Origin: Nitzschia sp. pyKryTriq1
Lineage: Eukaryota; Bacillariophyta; Bacillariophyceae; Bacillariales; Bacillariaceae
Assembly: GCA_956465555.1 (NCBI GenBank)
Contig: OY101125.1
Location: 622,501 to 686,500 of the forward strand
Direction of reading: 5' to 3'
Length of the DNA: 64,000 bases
Below are positions 48,504 to 58,100 of this stretch, piece by piece (position 1 is the stretch's first letter; every line of letters begins with the position of its first letter). Position numbers and translations under genes: made by a program. The notes under the pieces are model-generated. The model was not told where the DNA came from. It did not search any database and worked only from the letters and a program-made list of their open reading frames with translations.

Positions 48504-50125
48504 TCAGAAACCGCGGTGATCTTCCTCATGGAGTCGGTATTTGCGAAGAATGGAATAAAGCCGCCGCTGATTTTCCTTGAGGTTGTACACACACTCGACG
48601 AGTTCTTTCATATCTTCTTTGTCCATGACGACGGAATCCCGGTGATACTCGTATGACTCGGTCAGTCGCTGAGTTTGTCGCAGTGCAGTTTCCTCGTTGA
48701 CGATTGGACTGTCGTCGTCGACAGGTTTCATGGGGCGGGCCTCTGCTGCTTCCTCGTTACCGTCGTCGCCGTCGCCGCGCAGATCCTCAAATCCTTGAAC
48801 TTGTTTGAGTTCGTGTGACCACAACTCCGAAAAGACAGAAACAGGAAACGCAATTACCAAAACTCCGAGTAACATCGCAAAACATGCTACCCACTTTCCG
48901 CCTGCAGAAGTCGGATAGGTGTCTACAGATGATGATGCAGATGATGATGATCGTTGTGAGGGAGAGCATTGTCTCTTGTTCCAGTTGCAGAAAGAATCTA
49001 CATTCACATACCTCCATAGCCAACTGTGGTGGCTGTCACCATGAACCACCAAATGCCTTGTGGTATCGAAGAAAAGGGCGAAGGCTCTTCTGTCACACCA
49101 TCCGCCCCAAGTCTGAGGAATAAATACTCACCGGTCGGTTCGTGATATTGCCAAGTCCCCTTTTCCAACCAATAAATCATACTTCCAAACACAGCCCCTC
49201 CAAAGACCAAAATCAAAACAAGCAAGCGAAGATGGTTCAATGATTTTACCATCACATTCGTCAGAGTCCGAAACATCACATTGTATTGTCCCAATCGCAC
49301 CAGTTGAAAGATTCGAAAGAGACGTAGTAGTCGGAGACTGATAAAAGTATTGGGCATACTTTCCAAGTAGTAAGGAAATGTTGCAAGAGCATCCAAAAGT
49401 GTAGAGGGAGAGAGCAGATATCCCAACCATTGCAAGATCTGATAAAACAGTTCCGGGTCTGGATCTTCCGGCACGAAGGTACACACTCGAAGACACCATT
49501 CTACAGAAAAGAAATTCATTAGCCATCTCAAGACATGTCTGGTAGTTTGGATCGGTTCTGGCGGACATATGCACTTGACTCCCGCATTCAAACTGGTAAT
49601 ATTGACAGTGTCGTCGTCCTCGAAATTATAGGTAACATCCCTGAAAACAAGCATGCGGCCAGTTTGTAAATATTGGTACAGTAGCTAGTTCAACACTGTA
49701 CCTGTAAATAAACAAGGTTTCACTGTCACGTACCCTCCGCACACAGCGCAATCATCTGGAGTAAATTGCCACGATGGCATAGTTTGCAATACCATAATGA
49801 TGTTGGAACCAAAGATAGCGGTCAGTAGAAAGAAGTAGAATACGGCCGAAAGGAACGAGGTTTCTGGTTCCGTTATCAGCAAGAATATACGCCGCCGCAA
49901 TGATCGATGGTTTTGATTCAAAGTTTCTTCTTCGCTCGGCACCCAATTGCTCATGGATCGTTGGAGGAGAAGCCCCCTACGTCTACCAGGGCTTGCCGAC
50001 GGGCCACGCCGATGCATCAAGGGCGACCCATCGCCATTGAGGCGGCGAAGTCTTTCTCCTCCCTGGTAAGTATTGAATGTTTGGATTTTTCGATTGGATA
50101 AAAGAAAGTCATTGTTGATCGTCAT
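48504..50125 (-). CDS. Voltage-gated potassium channel subunit (Kv type)
   Basis: Three exons on the minus strand: 50125-49734, 49640-49012 and 48922-48504, with introns of 93 and 89 nt. The product is about 479 residues if ATG 50125 is the start, which is the least certain point. Six transmembrane segments are recognisable. S1 is VFYFFLLTAIFGSNIIMVL. S3 is STLLDALATFPYYLE. S4 is the voltage sensor, with four regularly spaced Arg in FISLRLLRLFRIFQLVRLG. S5 contains LVLILVFGGAVFGSMIYW. Joining exons 2 and 3 restores the selectivity filter TTVGYGDTYPTS, followed by S6 GVLVIAFPVSVF. Such channels are tetramers that repolarise the membrane. The cytosolic tail has a Glu/Arg-rich helix (NLKENQRRLYSILRKY). 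No T1 or cyclic-nucleotide domain is seen. Confidence 0.88.
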
Positions 50126-50779
50126 TTCCGTAAACTGTAGGATGCCAAGCAGCTCTGTCGTTCTGGTCGGTCCAGCAAGAAGGCGGTGGTAGTATTGCTT
50201 GTTGACCGGTTGTTCGAATGTCTTTTGTCTGCATACTTCTTTCCGCCTGCTAATCCTTGCAAGTTGACAAGACAAGTACGAGAAATAGAGGTACCGCACA
50301 TACAGTAGGTGTACCGGTACACGTACCTGAAATCATTGCGCGTCGTCATCGTCCAAAAAAATTTATCAGTGTAATATTTTTTTTGCAAGCAAAAGCACTA
50401 CTCATCAGAGGTAGTAACTCTGCTAGTAGAATGGAGAGTGAGACATACAGTCTACGGGATCAAAAAATATTTTCATTTTAAGGCGCGACTTTGAAATGCC
50501 GGCGACCCAACCTCCTAAATACCATAATCCCTTTACATAGTGCTTTCGTTTATGTCATATTCAGGTATGTTGGAAAACATGTGTCGCAAGGATAGTTACT
50601 TAAGAAGTCTTTATTCAATGCCCTCGCCAACGGGCACAAATATGCAGAAAACAGAAATTTACTCAACTGCTCTCAAGCAACCGATGGACACAAACCCCCG
50701 AAAACAACATCCTTTTTGATCACAACGACGGCAACAAAGCCCGTCTCCTTTGGCATCTCTTCCAAACCGCCACCCGACA
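50126..50779. other. Divergent region between Kv channel and Arg/Ser-rich protein genes
   Basis: Five GTAC tetramers lie within 50276-50327, on the Kv side. Minus-strand frames continue upstream of the chosen Kv start, so an extra 5' coding segment or exon is possible. Nothing else seen. Confidence 0.45.
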
Positions 50780-52750
50780 ATGAGATTTGGATTTGGATTG
50801 AATCGGCCTCCTCCGCTCGTAAAGCGACACAATTACGAGGAAGAAGTTGGTTACAGGGATTCCTTTGATAGACCTGCACCCACCGGGAGGCGCGATGTAC
50901 CGCTTCCGCCCAGGCCCCGCCAGAGCCCGTTCCGACCGAAGTATGAAGACGATTTTGATGCTGGTGATGGATATGAGGATCAACAATATATGCAAAGAAG
51001 TAGATCTTGTGGAAGAATCAGAGGAGAGAGTGCTGATTCCGATAGATGGTCACGTGGCTCATCCCGGATGGTGCAGTTTGAACAACAACAGGATCCTCCG
51101 CCATCCCAGGATTGGTATGAAACTAGAAGACATGCACAAGATGCGAGTGGATATCGAGGAGGCTACGACTTTAGAGATGAAGTCGAATCAATCGATAGCT
51201 GGGAGGAAGAGCGACGACAGCGTCGCAGAAGGGAACAAACGAGGCAGGAGGGACGATTGACTATGAGAAGAGAGCCTTCTCCCCCGGTGAGCTCAATGAG
51301 AAAGTTGAGTAGATACGGGTCACGGGATTCTCTACGAACGCCATTACAACGAGTAAGGTCTTCGTCACGAAATGCAAGCAGATATGATATTTTTGAAAAC
51401 AGCACAGAATCCTTTCCGAGACACCAAACAGGAAGATCCAGGCATAGCACACGTCGAGAAAAATTGAACTCATTTCGAAGAGACGGAAGCACCCTCGCTA
51501 GTACCATTGCCACAAACGAAGACTCGCTGAGCTTGAACAGAACAATATCGACATTCACACATGATTCATATACGAACCCACAATTTTTGAATGCCAAACA
51601 TGTTCCAGAGCTACCACCAGGATACCTCCAACGAAATGACGGTGTCGTGATTTCCATCGGAAGCTCCTCTGTCTCCGGCGAGAGATATTCAGATGCAGCC
51701 CCATTGCCCGAAGTGGCAGCCCAGGATGTCGTCGAAAATCTTCGTGCTTTGGGCTATGAAATCGACGATAGAGACGGCATCATCGGGAGCGAAAGCGAGT
51801 CTGCTTACTACTCGAAATACGGGGACGTGCATGCTTCGGTAAGATCAAGAGGTACAGAAGAAAAATCGCAATCGCGAAGGTTGAAAAGCATTGCAAGCAA
51901 GCACGCAGACAAAGGAATCCAATCTCCCGAAGCTGTCGTATTGCGTGCAAAGGTCAACGCTTCACCGGTGACCAGCGGCAATGGATCTGCCAGTCGAGCC
52001 AAGATTCGGCCTCCATCAAACGACGCTCCGAGCTTTTTCTCAAGGAGACGGCACGAGATAAAGCCATCAAGCGAAGCTCAAAGTTCTGGTTCGAGAAGAC
52101 ACGAGAAACGGGAGTTGATCGCTATCGCGGCAAAGAGTTCTAGCAGGAGTAGAGAAGGTCGTGAGCCACATATGTTTGTTCAGACGAGCAAGCATGGGTC
52201 AGATTTTATCCCATTGGCTCAAGCAAAACACGCGGCTAAAGCGGAGCTAGGTCCCCATCGTTCTACACTCGAGGAAAATGAGACCGATGACGGCACTGAA
52301 ACAAAGGAAGAGTCTACAACTTTGGCTGATGGATCAACTTTCACTAGTAGAGCAGATGATACAATGGACCGTCGACGAGGGCAAGTCATCATTGACATGC
52401 GCAACACACAGTTGGCGGGCTCTGTAAACGGTACAGGTCCAACGCCATCCCATAAAACACCGGCATCGGTGGATGAAAAATCGAGCCCTTCTACCAATGA
52501 ACTTGATGATGTTGTAGAAGAATCCCCAGAGGTTACAAAAGGCGGGGATCATGTTCCGGCACTTGTGACAAGGGTGCCTGGTCTGAACACAGTCGTATCA
52601 GATCTATCCCACCAGAGGTCTGTCGGAACCTCGACCTTGTCTTCGGTGACTTTTGGCCGCAAGCAGCCAGACTCATCTCTTGCCATGCTTTGTGACAAAA
52701 TTCTTTACAGCTGTCGGATTTCCGTCTTTCCGTCCGTCAAAGGAAGTTAG
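50780..52750 (+). CDS. Arg/Ser-rich disordered protein of unknown function
   Basis: A 656-residue frame from ATG 50780, intronless. The composition is rich in Arg, Ser, Pro, Asp and Glu throughout, with many RS and SR pairs (KLSRYGSRDSLRTP, RVRSSSRNASRYDIF, KSSSRSREGRE) and an Arg-rich helix (EEERRQRRRREQTRQEGR). Short conserved-looking spots are MRFGFGLNRPPP at the start and QDVVENLRALGYEIDDRDG in the middle. There is no signal peptide, membrane helix or recognised domain. SR-like composition suggests a nuclear or RNA-associated protein or a heavily phosphorylated scaffold, but that is only a compositional inference. It is divergent from the Kv channel and convergent with the GST-like gene. 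Confidence 0.65.
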   Translation: MRFGFGLNRPPPLVKRHNYEEEVGYRDSFDRPAPTGRRDVPLPPRPRQSPFRPKYEDDFDAGDGYEDQQYMQRSRSCGRIRGESADSDRWSRGSSRMVQFEQQQDPPPSQDWYETRRHAQDASGYRGGYDFRDEVESIDSWEEERRQRRRREQTRQEGRLTMRREPSPPVSSMRKLSRYGSRDSLRTPLQRVRSSSRNASRYDIFENSTESFPRHQTGRSRHSTRREKLNSFRRDGSTLASTIATNEDSLSLNRTISTFTHDSYTNPQFLNAKHVPELPPGYLQRNDGVVISIGSSSVSGERYSDAAPLPEVAAQDVVENLRALGYEIDDRDGIIGSESESAYYSKYGDVHASVRSRGTEEKSQSRRLKSIASKHADKGIQSPEAVVLRAKVNASPVTSGNGSASRAKIRPPSNDAPSFFSRRRHEIKPSSEAQSSGSRRHEKRELIAIAAKSSSRSREGREPHMFVQTSKHGSDFIPLAQAKHAAKAELGPHRSTLEENETDDGTETKEESTTLADGSTFTSRADDTMDRRRGQVIIDMRNTQLAGSVNGTGPTPSHKTPASVDEKSSPSTNELDDVVEESPEVTKGGDHVPALVTRVPGLNTVVSDLSHQRSVGTSTLSSVTFGRKQPDSSLAMLCDKILYSCRISVFPSVKGS

Positions 52751-52807
52751 CGAGGTAGCGGTAGCGTCCTTTGGAGCTAATGTAGTATAATACATGATTT
52801 CTTTGAT

Positions 52808-54544
52808 CTACTGTGAAACAAGTTCCGAAGCCACTGACTTGGCGGCTGAACTCGGAACGAGCAATAGCGATCTGACGTCCAAGAGCACTTTACGAAGTTC
52901 TTGGGCGGCAGGGTACGTCATGTCCCTTGGGACGCCGATTCTCTCCCTCAAGTAGTCTAAACAGTCAGCCAGTGCTTGGGTCGACACCTTGTCGAGCGTG
53001 CCCACAGCTTCTTGCAATAGATCGGAGCTGCTAGTTCCTGCAGACATCATCGCCACCGGAGACAACCAGCCACTGTTTGATTTTTTGTTCAACAGAGAAT
53101 TGGCAACGTGGCGCAATAACAAATCCACAGCTGGAAGAATGGATGCGTTTGGGGTTGCAGCTGGGTCGGCCAAGGGAGCTGATGCAGCCGGAAGTCCCGC
53201 AATCCCTGCCCCTCGTGCACTGAAGGCAACAATCTTTTCATTTCCTTCGATCAACTTGGTGGCAGCTTCTTTGGCCGCATTTGAAAAATCGTACCATTGC
53301 CAACCCGGCTCCGTCCAGTCTATCGTTCCATCCCCAACGGGACAACTGTCAATGGAAGCCTGCATATCTTCGCAAGCACCAGCTTCCGATACACAATCGG
53401 CGGCCCATTGAGGTGGCAAAGCACGACTGTGGCAATAATAGTCTGATTTGGTGGCCTGATAGGAAGGCCTCGATTCCATTGCCTCGAGCCATTTGACGAT
53501 ATTCGGATACCGTTTGGCATCGCGCAGATAGTCAGCACCTTTGAAGTATGTCAACGATGCCAATTGTCGTTCGACAAATGGAATGAATCGGATATCCACC
53601 ACCGACAATTCCTTGCCCAAGAAATAGGGCCCCGACGATTGTTCTCCCAATGCATCTTCCATTTCCTGCCAATGTTCTAGAAACAGTTCTTTGTATTCGT
53701 CGGGGCGACGAACTCCCGTCAGCCACCACATCCATCGTGTATATAGGCGACGTTCCAACGATTCTCTTCCGTTATCACAAAGATTTCGTATCCGATCTTC
53801 TTGGTTGCTGGGTCGTAAAGTGGGAGTCTTGCTGGTGGTTGCAGCAGCAGCAGCAGCAGGCGAAGAAGAAAGCACAGTCGCCAATGCCTCCAATCCATCA
53901 ATAATGTCATTGGATTCTCTCACGACCGTTTCCCTGTTGGTTTGTACATCTCTGAAAACAGCACAAGGTAGGTTCCCGTTGGGTTGCAGCTTGAGAAATT
54001 CCGATGGCTTGCCTTTTCCGTAACATCGCATGTCAATTCTGACCACTTGATAGGGAATTTGTTTCTCTTCCAAAGCTATCCAGACCTTTTGGCAGTACGG
54101 ACACCATGCAGCAGAATCCCGATAGAGCGTGACCACCGGTTCGTCCGATCGTCCAAACAAACGAGTCGTTGCAGCCGCAGAAGGCCCCGTATTAGTTGAT
54201 GACTGCTTGGATTTGGAAGGAAGTCGTTTCTCTAATTCTTGCCATGTCGGAATTTCGTCTGCCAACGCCGCACAAAAGGAATCCACTTGGACTTGCGCCA
54301 TCCCCTTCATGTTGGATTGTACAGCACCAGCGACTTGGGAGAGGTAACGGGGCTGCAAAGATCGAATAATATCCCCCAGCAGGTGCTGACTTCCACCCGC
54401 CATCCCCTGACCGTCGACGAACAATCGCGTGGTCATCTTCGGCAACGGTGATGATGATTGCAAGAATGATGCTGGTGGGACGAAGGCCTGGCACGAAGCC
54501 AACAGCAAGAGTAATGAAGACCCTCCAAATTTCATCGTTGACAT
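52808..54544 (-). CDS. Plastid-targeted glutathione S-transferase-like protein
   Basis: A 578-residue, intronless protein. The start has a signal peptide (KFGGSSLLLLLASCQA) directly followed by F at residue 21 and FVPPASF. This is the A|F junction that sends stramenopile proteins through the ER into the plastid. Residues about 135-220 form a thioredoxin-like GST N-domain with a dithiol motif, WCPYCQKVW (Cys 148 and 151), then QIPYQVVRIDM and LQPNGNLPCAVF, with ESNDIIDGL as the glutathione-binding Glu-Ser. The all-helical C-domain follows (PYFLGKELSVVDIRFIPFVERQL, WLEAMESRPSYQAT). Two additions are unusual: a 100-residue helical segment before the GST and about 170 residues after it. The double Cys resembles omega GSTs and glutaredoxins, so a thiol-transferase or dehydroascorbate-type activity in the plastid is plausible. 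Confidence 0.82.
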   Translation of the reverse strand: MSTMKFGGSSLLLLLASCQAFVPPASFLQSSSPLPKMTTRLFVDGQGMAGGSQHLLGDIIRSLQPRYLSQVAGAVQSNMKGMAQVQVDSFCAALADEIPTWQELEKRLPSKSKQSSTNTGPSAAATTRLFGRSDEPVVTLYRDSAAWCPYCQKVWIALEEKQIPYQVVRIDMRCYGKGKPSEFLKLQPNGNLPCAVFRDVQTNRETVVRESNDIIDGLEALATVLSSSPAAAAAATTSKTPTLRPSNQEDRIRNLCDNGRESLERRLYTRWMWWLTGVRRPDEYKELFLEHWQEMEDALGEQSSGPYFLGKELSVVDIRFIPFVERQLASLTYFKGADYLRDAKRYPNIVKWLEAMESRPSYQATKSDYYCHSRALPPQWAADCVSEAGACEDMQASIDSCPVGDGTIDWTEPGWQWYDFSNAAKEAATKLIEGNEKIVAFSARGAGIAGLPAASAPLADPAATPNASILPAVDLLLRHVANSLLNKKSNSGWLSPVAMMSAGTSSSDLLQEAVGTLDKVSTQALADCLDYLRERIGVPRDMTYPAAQELRKVLLDVRSLLLVPSSAAKSVASELVSQ

Positions 54545-55271
54545 GCCCGCGTTCTACTGCTCTTGTGAGTCGATCTTGCTGGAGTATGGTGGTAATTGAA
54601 ATGGGACAGGATGGTAGCTAGGATGCTACTACACTACTCTAGAGGATGGAACGAGGTGTGACAATAATTGACAATTGCTATTATTGACAATCCTTCCGTA
54701 ATAGTCTATGGAAAGACTTCGGAGACAATAAAAAGGAGGACACACTGCTCGCTCCAAATAAGATCGCGGTGACGTGTGATGACGTGGCCTGGGATATGGG
54801 AAAGTCGGATGAGTCGATGTCTGACCGTAGTCCGTCAAGTGTCCCTACTGTACTCCCTACCGGTATTACTAAGGTCCGGTCGGGAGGCAGGTCGGGGGTC
54901 TCTCGTCTCCACTCTGAGATAAAACGTTAGCTCTCTCTCTCTCTCTAGCTACTAGAGTAGAGAGTATGAGATAAGTGTCGACTCGATCTACTCGAAGAGA
55001 ATAGAGTGGTCTACCGGTAGTAGTAGCTAGACTACTAGAGAGAGAGAGAGAGTACTGTAAATCGAGAATGGAGAGCATTTTTCACTAGCGAGAGAAATTA
55101 GTATAGCTCAGAGTAGAGACAGACCAAAACTAATATTGCTGATCCGTCACTTCCACTCATATTCTTCTACTAGCGACAGAAACACCCAAAATAATGCCAA
55201 GTCTCGACCCCATAACGACATTGAACACTGCTAGTAGTAGCACATAATAACTCTCTTCTTGTTCGAATTAC
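54545..55271. other. Intergenic region with facing CT and GA runs
   Basis: A CT run (54931-54946) and a GA run (55036-55052), each next to CTAGC/CTACTAG segments, face each other as an imperfect inverted repeat. No gene seen. Confidence 0.55.
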
Positions 55272-56171
55272 CTACAAATATAACCAGGAAGAGGACGCGA
55301 GGACTACGAAGGTCCAGCATGCTGCGGATGTCCTCGAGCTCCTCCTACCAAAGAAGAAGGCATCCGTTGCTGTCGAGGTGTCGGTGGGGGGATCAGTAGG
55401 CGACGTGGTGGGCTCAATCACGGTGCATGGTTCTCCTGGAATGTCATTGTTGAAACCTCCTCCATCGGCAACTGTAGCAATTTCACACGTGCAAACGGGG
55501 CTACAAGCCACAATGCAGTCGCCTCCATTCTCATCGCAATTCGTCCATCCCCACGACACGTCGTCCGAAATTTGATAAGACAAGCTTCCTTGGATCACAT
55601 CACAGTAGTTTTCTGGAGTACTGACCATGTCAACGTTGTCGCACCTGAAGCGCAAGGCACTGGGTTCTTGGATATCCGTTGCGGAGTATAGAGTTGCTTC
55701 CGCCACATCAAAGGTGGGCGACCCCGATGGCGCTGCGGTTGGAGGTTCCGTAGGCACGGATCCAGGATTTGTGGATACAATTTCACACGTCCCCCCATCG
55801 GGCTCAAACGATCCACCGCCATCTGTCACCAGTACCCCCGTTTCACATCCACAAACCCCGTCACAAACAAAGGTGCATATTTGTTCTTCGGCCTCACAGT
55901 CTTGAGCGATAAAGTTATCAAAATCCCTTTGAAATGAAACAATGCCTCGTCCTCTTGGATCACCTGAAACGCTGTAGGAGTAGCCTCCATAGGATTCTTC
56001 AAAGGTGCAGACAGCCGGTGCAGGGTCACATGTGATCCGAAAACCTCCCGTGGACGTGTCAAATTCGTTCACAACCACCTCTTGTTCTTGACCCGAGACT
56101 GGTTTCAGCAGCCGAGCAGGAAACTCCACAACAATCAAAGCAACAAGGGAGAAGAGCAGGGATCGGACCAT
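55272..56171 (-). CDS. Secreted Cys-rich protein with two tandem repeats, possibly GPI-anchored
   Basis: A 299-residue protein with a signal peptide (LLFSLVALIVVEFPA). Two homologous Cys-rich domains of about 90-100 residues follow. The first runs FRITCDPAPAVCTFEESYGG to ICTFVCDGVCGCETG, VTDGGGSFEPDGGTCEIV. The second runs RFRCDNVDM, SLSYQISDDVSW to CIVACSPVCTCEIA, VADGGGFNND, EPCTVI. They are separated and followed by Pro/Thr-rich linkers (PTEPPTAAPSGSPT; PTTSPTDPPTDTST), typical of diatom cell-wall and adhesive proteins. The last 20 residues are hydrophobic after an RR/SS-rich spacer, which could be a GPI-attachment signal or a short anchor. No named domain is recognised. A surface role is inferred from the architecture. 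Confidence 0.7.
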   Translation of the reverse strand: MVRSLLFSLVALIVVEFPARLLKPVSGQEQEVVVNEFDTSTGGFRITCDPAPAVCTFEESYGGYSYSVSGDPRGRGIVSFQRDFDNFIAQDCEAEEQICTFVCDGVCGCETGVLVTDGGGSFEPDGGTCEIVSTNPGSVPTEPPTAAPSGSPTFDVAEATLYSATDIQEPSALRFRCDNVDMVSTPENYCDVIQGSLSYQISDDVSWGWTNCDENGGDCIVACSPVCTCEIATVADGGGFNNDIPGEPCTVIEPTTSPTDPPTDTSTATDAFFFGRRSSRTSAACWTFVVLASSSWLYL

Positions 56172-56436
56172 GGTGGTACACTTTTCGGAAAGCTTGATGC
56201 AGAATCACCTTTTGTGCTGGGTGCTGTGGGTGCAGCAATCATTGGAGACTTGGCTGTTTCTCCTATCGGTATCCAAGATCCATATGTGACGTCACTGTCC
56301 GTCCATCGTCCGTCAACGACCCATACCGGAGCCATGATGCTCTCATCACCACTAGTCTCATAAATCTACTAAGCTCCTCCTATTGATTTACTTCACACGT
56401 AGTGACAGAGCTTAGTGATTTTTCTTAGTTTTGACC

Positions 56437-57372
56437 ATGATGTCCTCCCGTATTCCCAGTGTCAAAGACACTTACTTCCAGCACAAAGTGCTCACTCGTC
56501 TCCACGGTCAACCTGTGTACGAGTCCCTACAAACTCTACTCACAGAACTCAAGGCCAACGCCAGTTCTGTGCCCACCACTCTCGGTGGCGGACTATACGG
56601 CCATTTGGGCCTAATTTTGTCCGACGTCAGGTACGCAACGCTACCCAACACTGTCCCATGGGTGTCCCCAGCGAACCCAGGACCATTCGTCCCCCCCGCC
56701 AATGGCACGGGCCCTCAAATTGAAGCGGCCAAAGACGTTTGGCGCGAACTGAAGCAAACGTTCGACCTCTGTCAAGCTACAGAAAAAGCGCTCATCGCGC
56801 AGATAGTCGAAACCATTGACCCTATCTACCTGCGTGCAGTACTCAACAGAGCCACCGGCCAGTACTCGGCAAGCATCCGCGCGCTGCTACTGCATCTCTT
56901 CGGTACTTACGGCAAAATCACACCCCAACAAGTGAAAGGCCGCGAGATGGAGTTGTATAACATGCACTTCGACATCTCACAACCTGTCGACAATGTCTTC
57001 AACAGCATTGTCGATCTTGCAGAACTCGCCGAACATGCGACTTCCCCCATGACCGAACGTCAAATGATCGACCTAGCCTATGTCATCCTTGCTAAACAAC
57101 CAATCCTCCAACAGGATCTTCGCCAATGGAACCGCCGCCCAGCCGCCGACCATACCTGGCCCACCATGATGACCCATTTTCGCGAAGCACAAACAGATCT
57201 GCGCTCTCTTCCAACCGCAGCCGATATCTACCATCAGCAGCCTCCTGCACACCAAGTCAACAATGTTTCCGAAATGGCCGATCTTGTCGCTCAACGCCTC
57301 CTTGACGCCCTGGCACTGTCCCCCGCATGCCAACTTTGTTTGCACCATGCCACATTGTTGAACCCCCGATGA
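56437..57372 (+). mobile_element. Copia-type retrotransposon gag-like ORF, no pol or LTRs seen
   Basis: An intact 311-residue frame from ATG 56437 whose layout resembles the gag polyprotein of Ty1/Copia elements found in diatoms. Landmarks are YGHLGLILSDVRYATL, TVPWVSPANPGPFVPPANGT, a helical block FDLCQATEKALIAQIVETID, YLRAVLN, IRALLLHLFGTYGKITPQQV and MTERQMIDLAYVILAKQ. The frame ends soon after a region that would precede a zinc knuckle; no CCHC motif is present. No protease, integrase or reverse-transcriptase frame follows in the next 700 bases, and I found no flanking long direct repeats. It is therefore a truncated element or a gag-derived gene. Gag packages element RNA in cytoplasmic particles. 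Confidence in the gag assignment is moderate. Confidence 0.6.
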
Positions 57373-58100
57373 AGAATGATGATGATTCGGCAAATCGAGG
57401 GTGCGGCTTTATTTGTTGGAGAAGAGTGAAGGCGACCGGTCAAAGAGAACTGCAGAATCTCGCTCGGACCGACCGATCGACAATCTTCTCACAATTCGAC
57501 AATTCGACGCATTGACAAGCCTCGTATGGCTGGAATCTATAAGAGTAGAGTAAAAAGCTTTCCCGCCCGCCCACACCTTTAAGGGCAAGGCGAGCACTAC
57601 TGTACCAAACCAAATTCAATCAGAATTGGGCTCGGTCGGTCTTAGCACCCCGTTACCTGCCAAGAAGTAGTACTCGTACAGACCACTTGTTGATTACTTG
57701 GAGCTAAGGAGAGGCTTCCACGTGGAGATGCGGAGAACGACAAGGCGTGAGAGAGGCTGCGTCTGTACATAGGAATCCACGTATTCCCAAAGACTCGGAT
57801 GATGGCGCGAACGCGCTCGCTCTCAGCCAACCGATCATCATCGCGTCAAAATTCCGCGATCGCGCTTTCTTTCCCGCCACATCTCTTGCCTCCCTTTCCG
57901 CCTTCTTGACTTGGTATCTGGTATCTCTACTACTAGCCAGTAGAGAGTGGAAGAGAAAGCGAGACATCATAGCTAGTCTTGACGATGACGATGACAAAGA
58001 TCGATCACGGCAAACAAACACAACAAACAACCTTTCCAGCATTGATTAGACGATGATGTGAGCCAAGAAGAAGGATAAGAAGAAAAGAGACGACAAAACT
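57373..58100. other. Intergenic region, no gene seen
   Basis: Between the gag-like ORF and the RNA kinase gene. A 100-codon plus frame (57747-58049) and a 112-codon minus frame overlap each other and show no motif. No pol remnant is visible. Confidence 0.5.

Noticed and set aside
57704-58049. Overlapping plus and minus frames of about 100 codons before the RNA kinase gene
   Set aside because: Mutually exclusive, rich in Arg and Ser from simple sequence, with no recognisable retroelement pol remnant.
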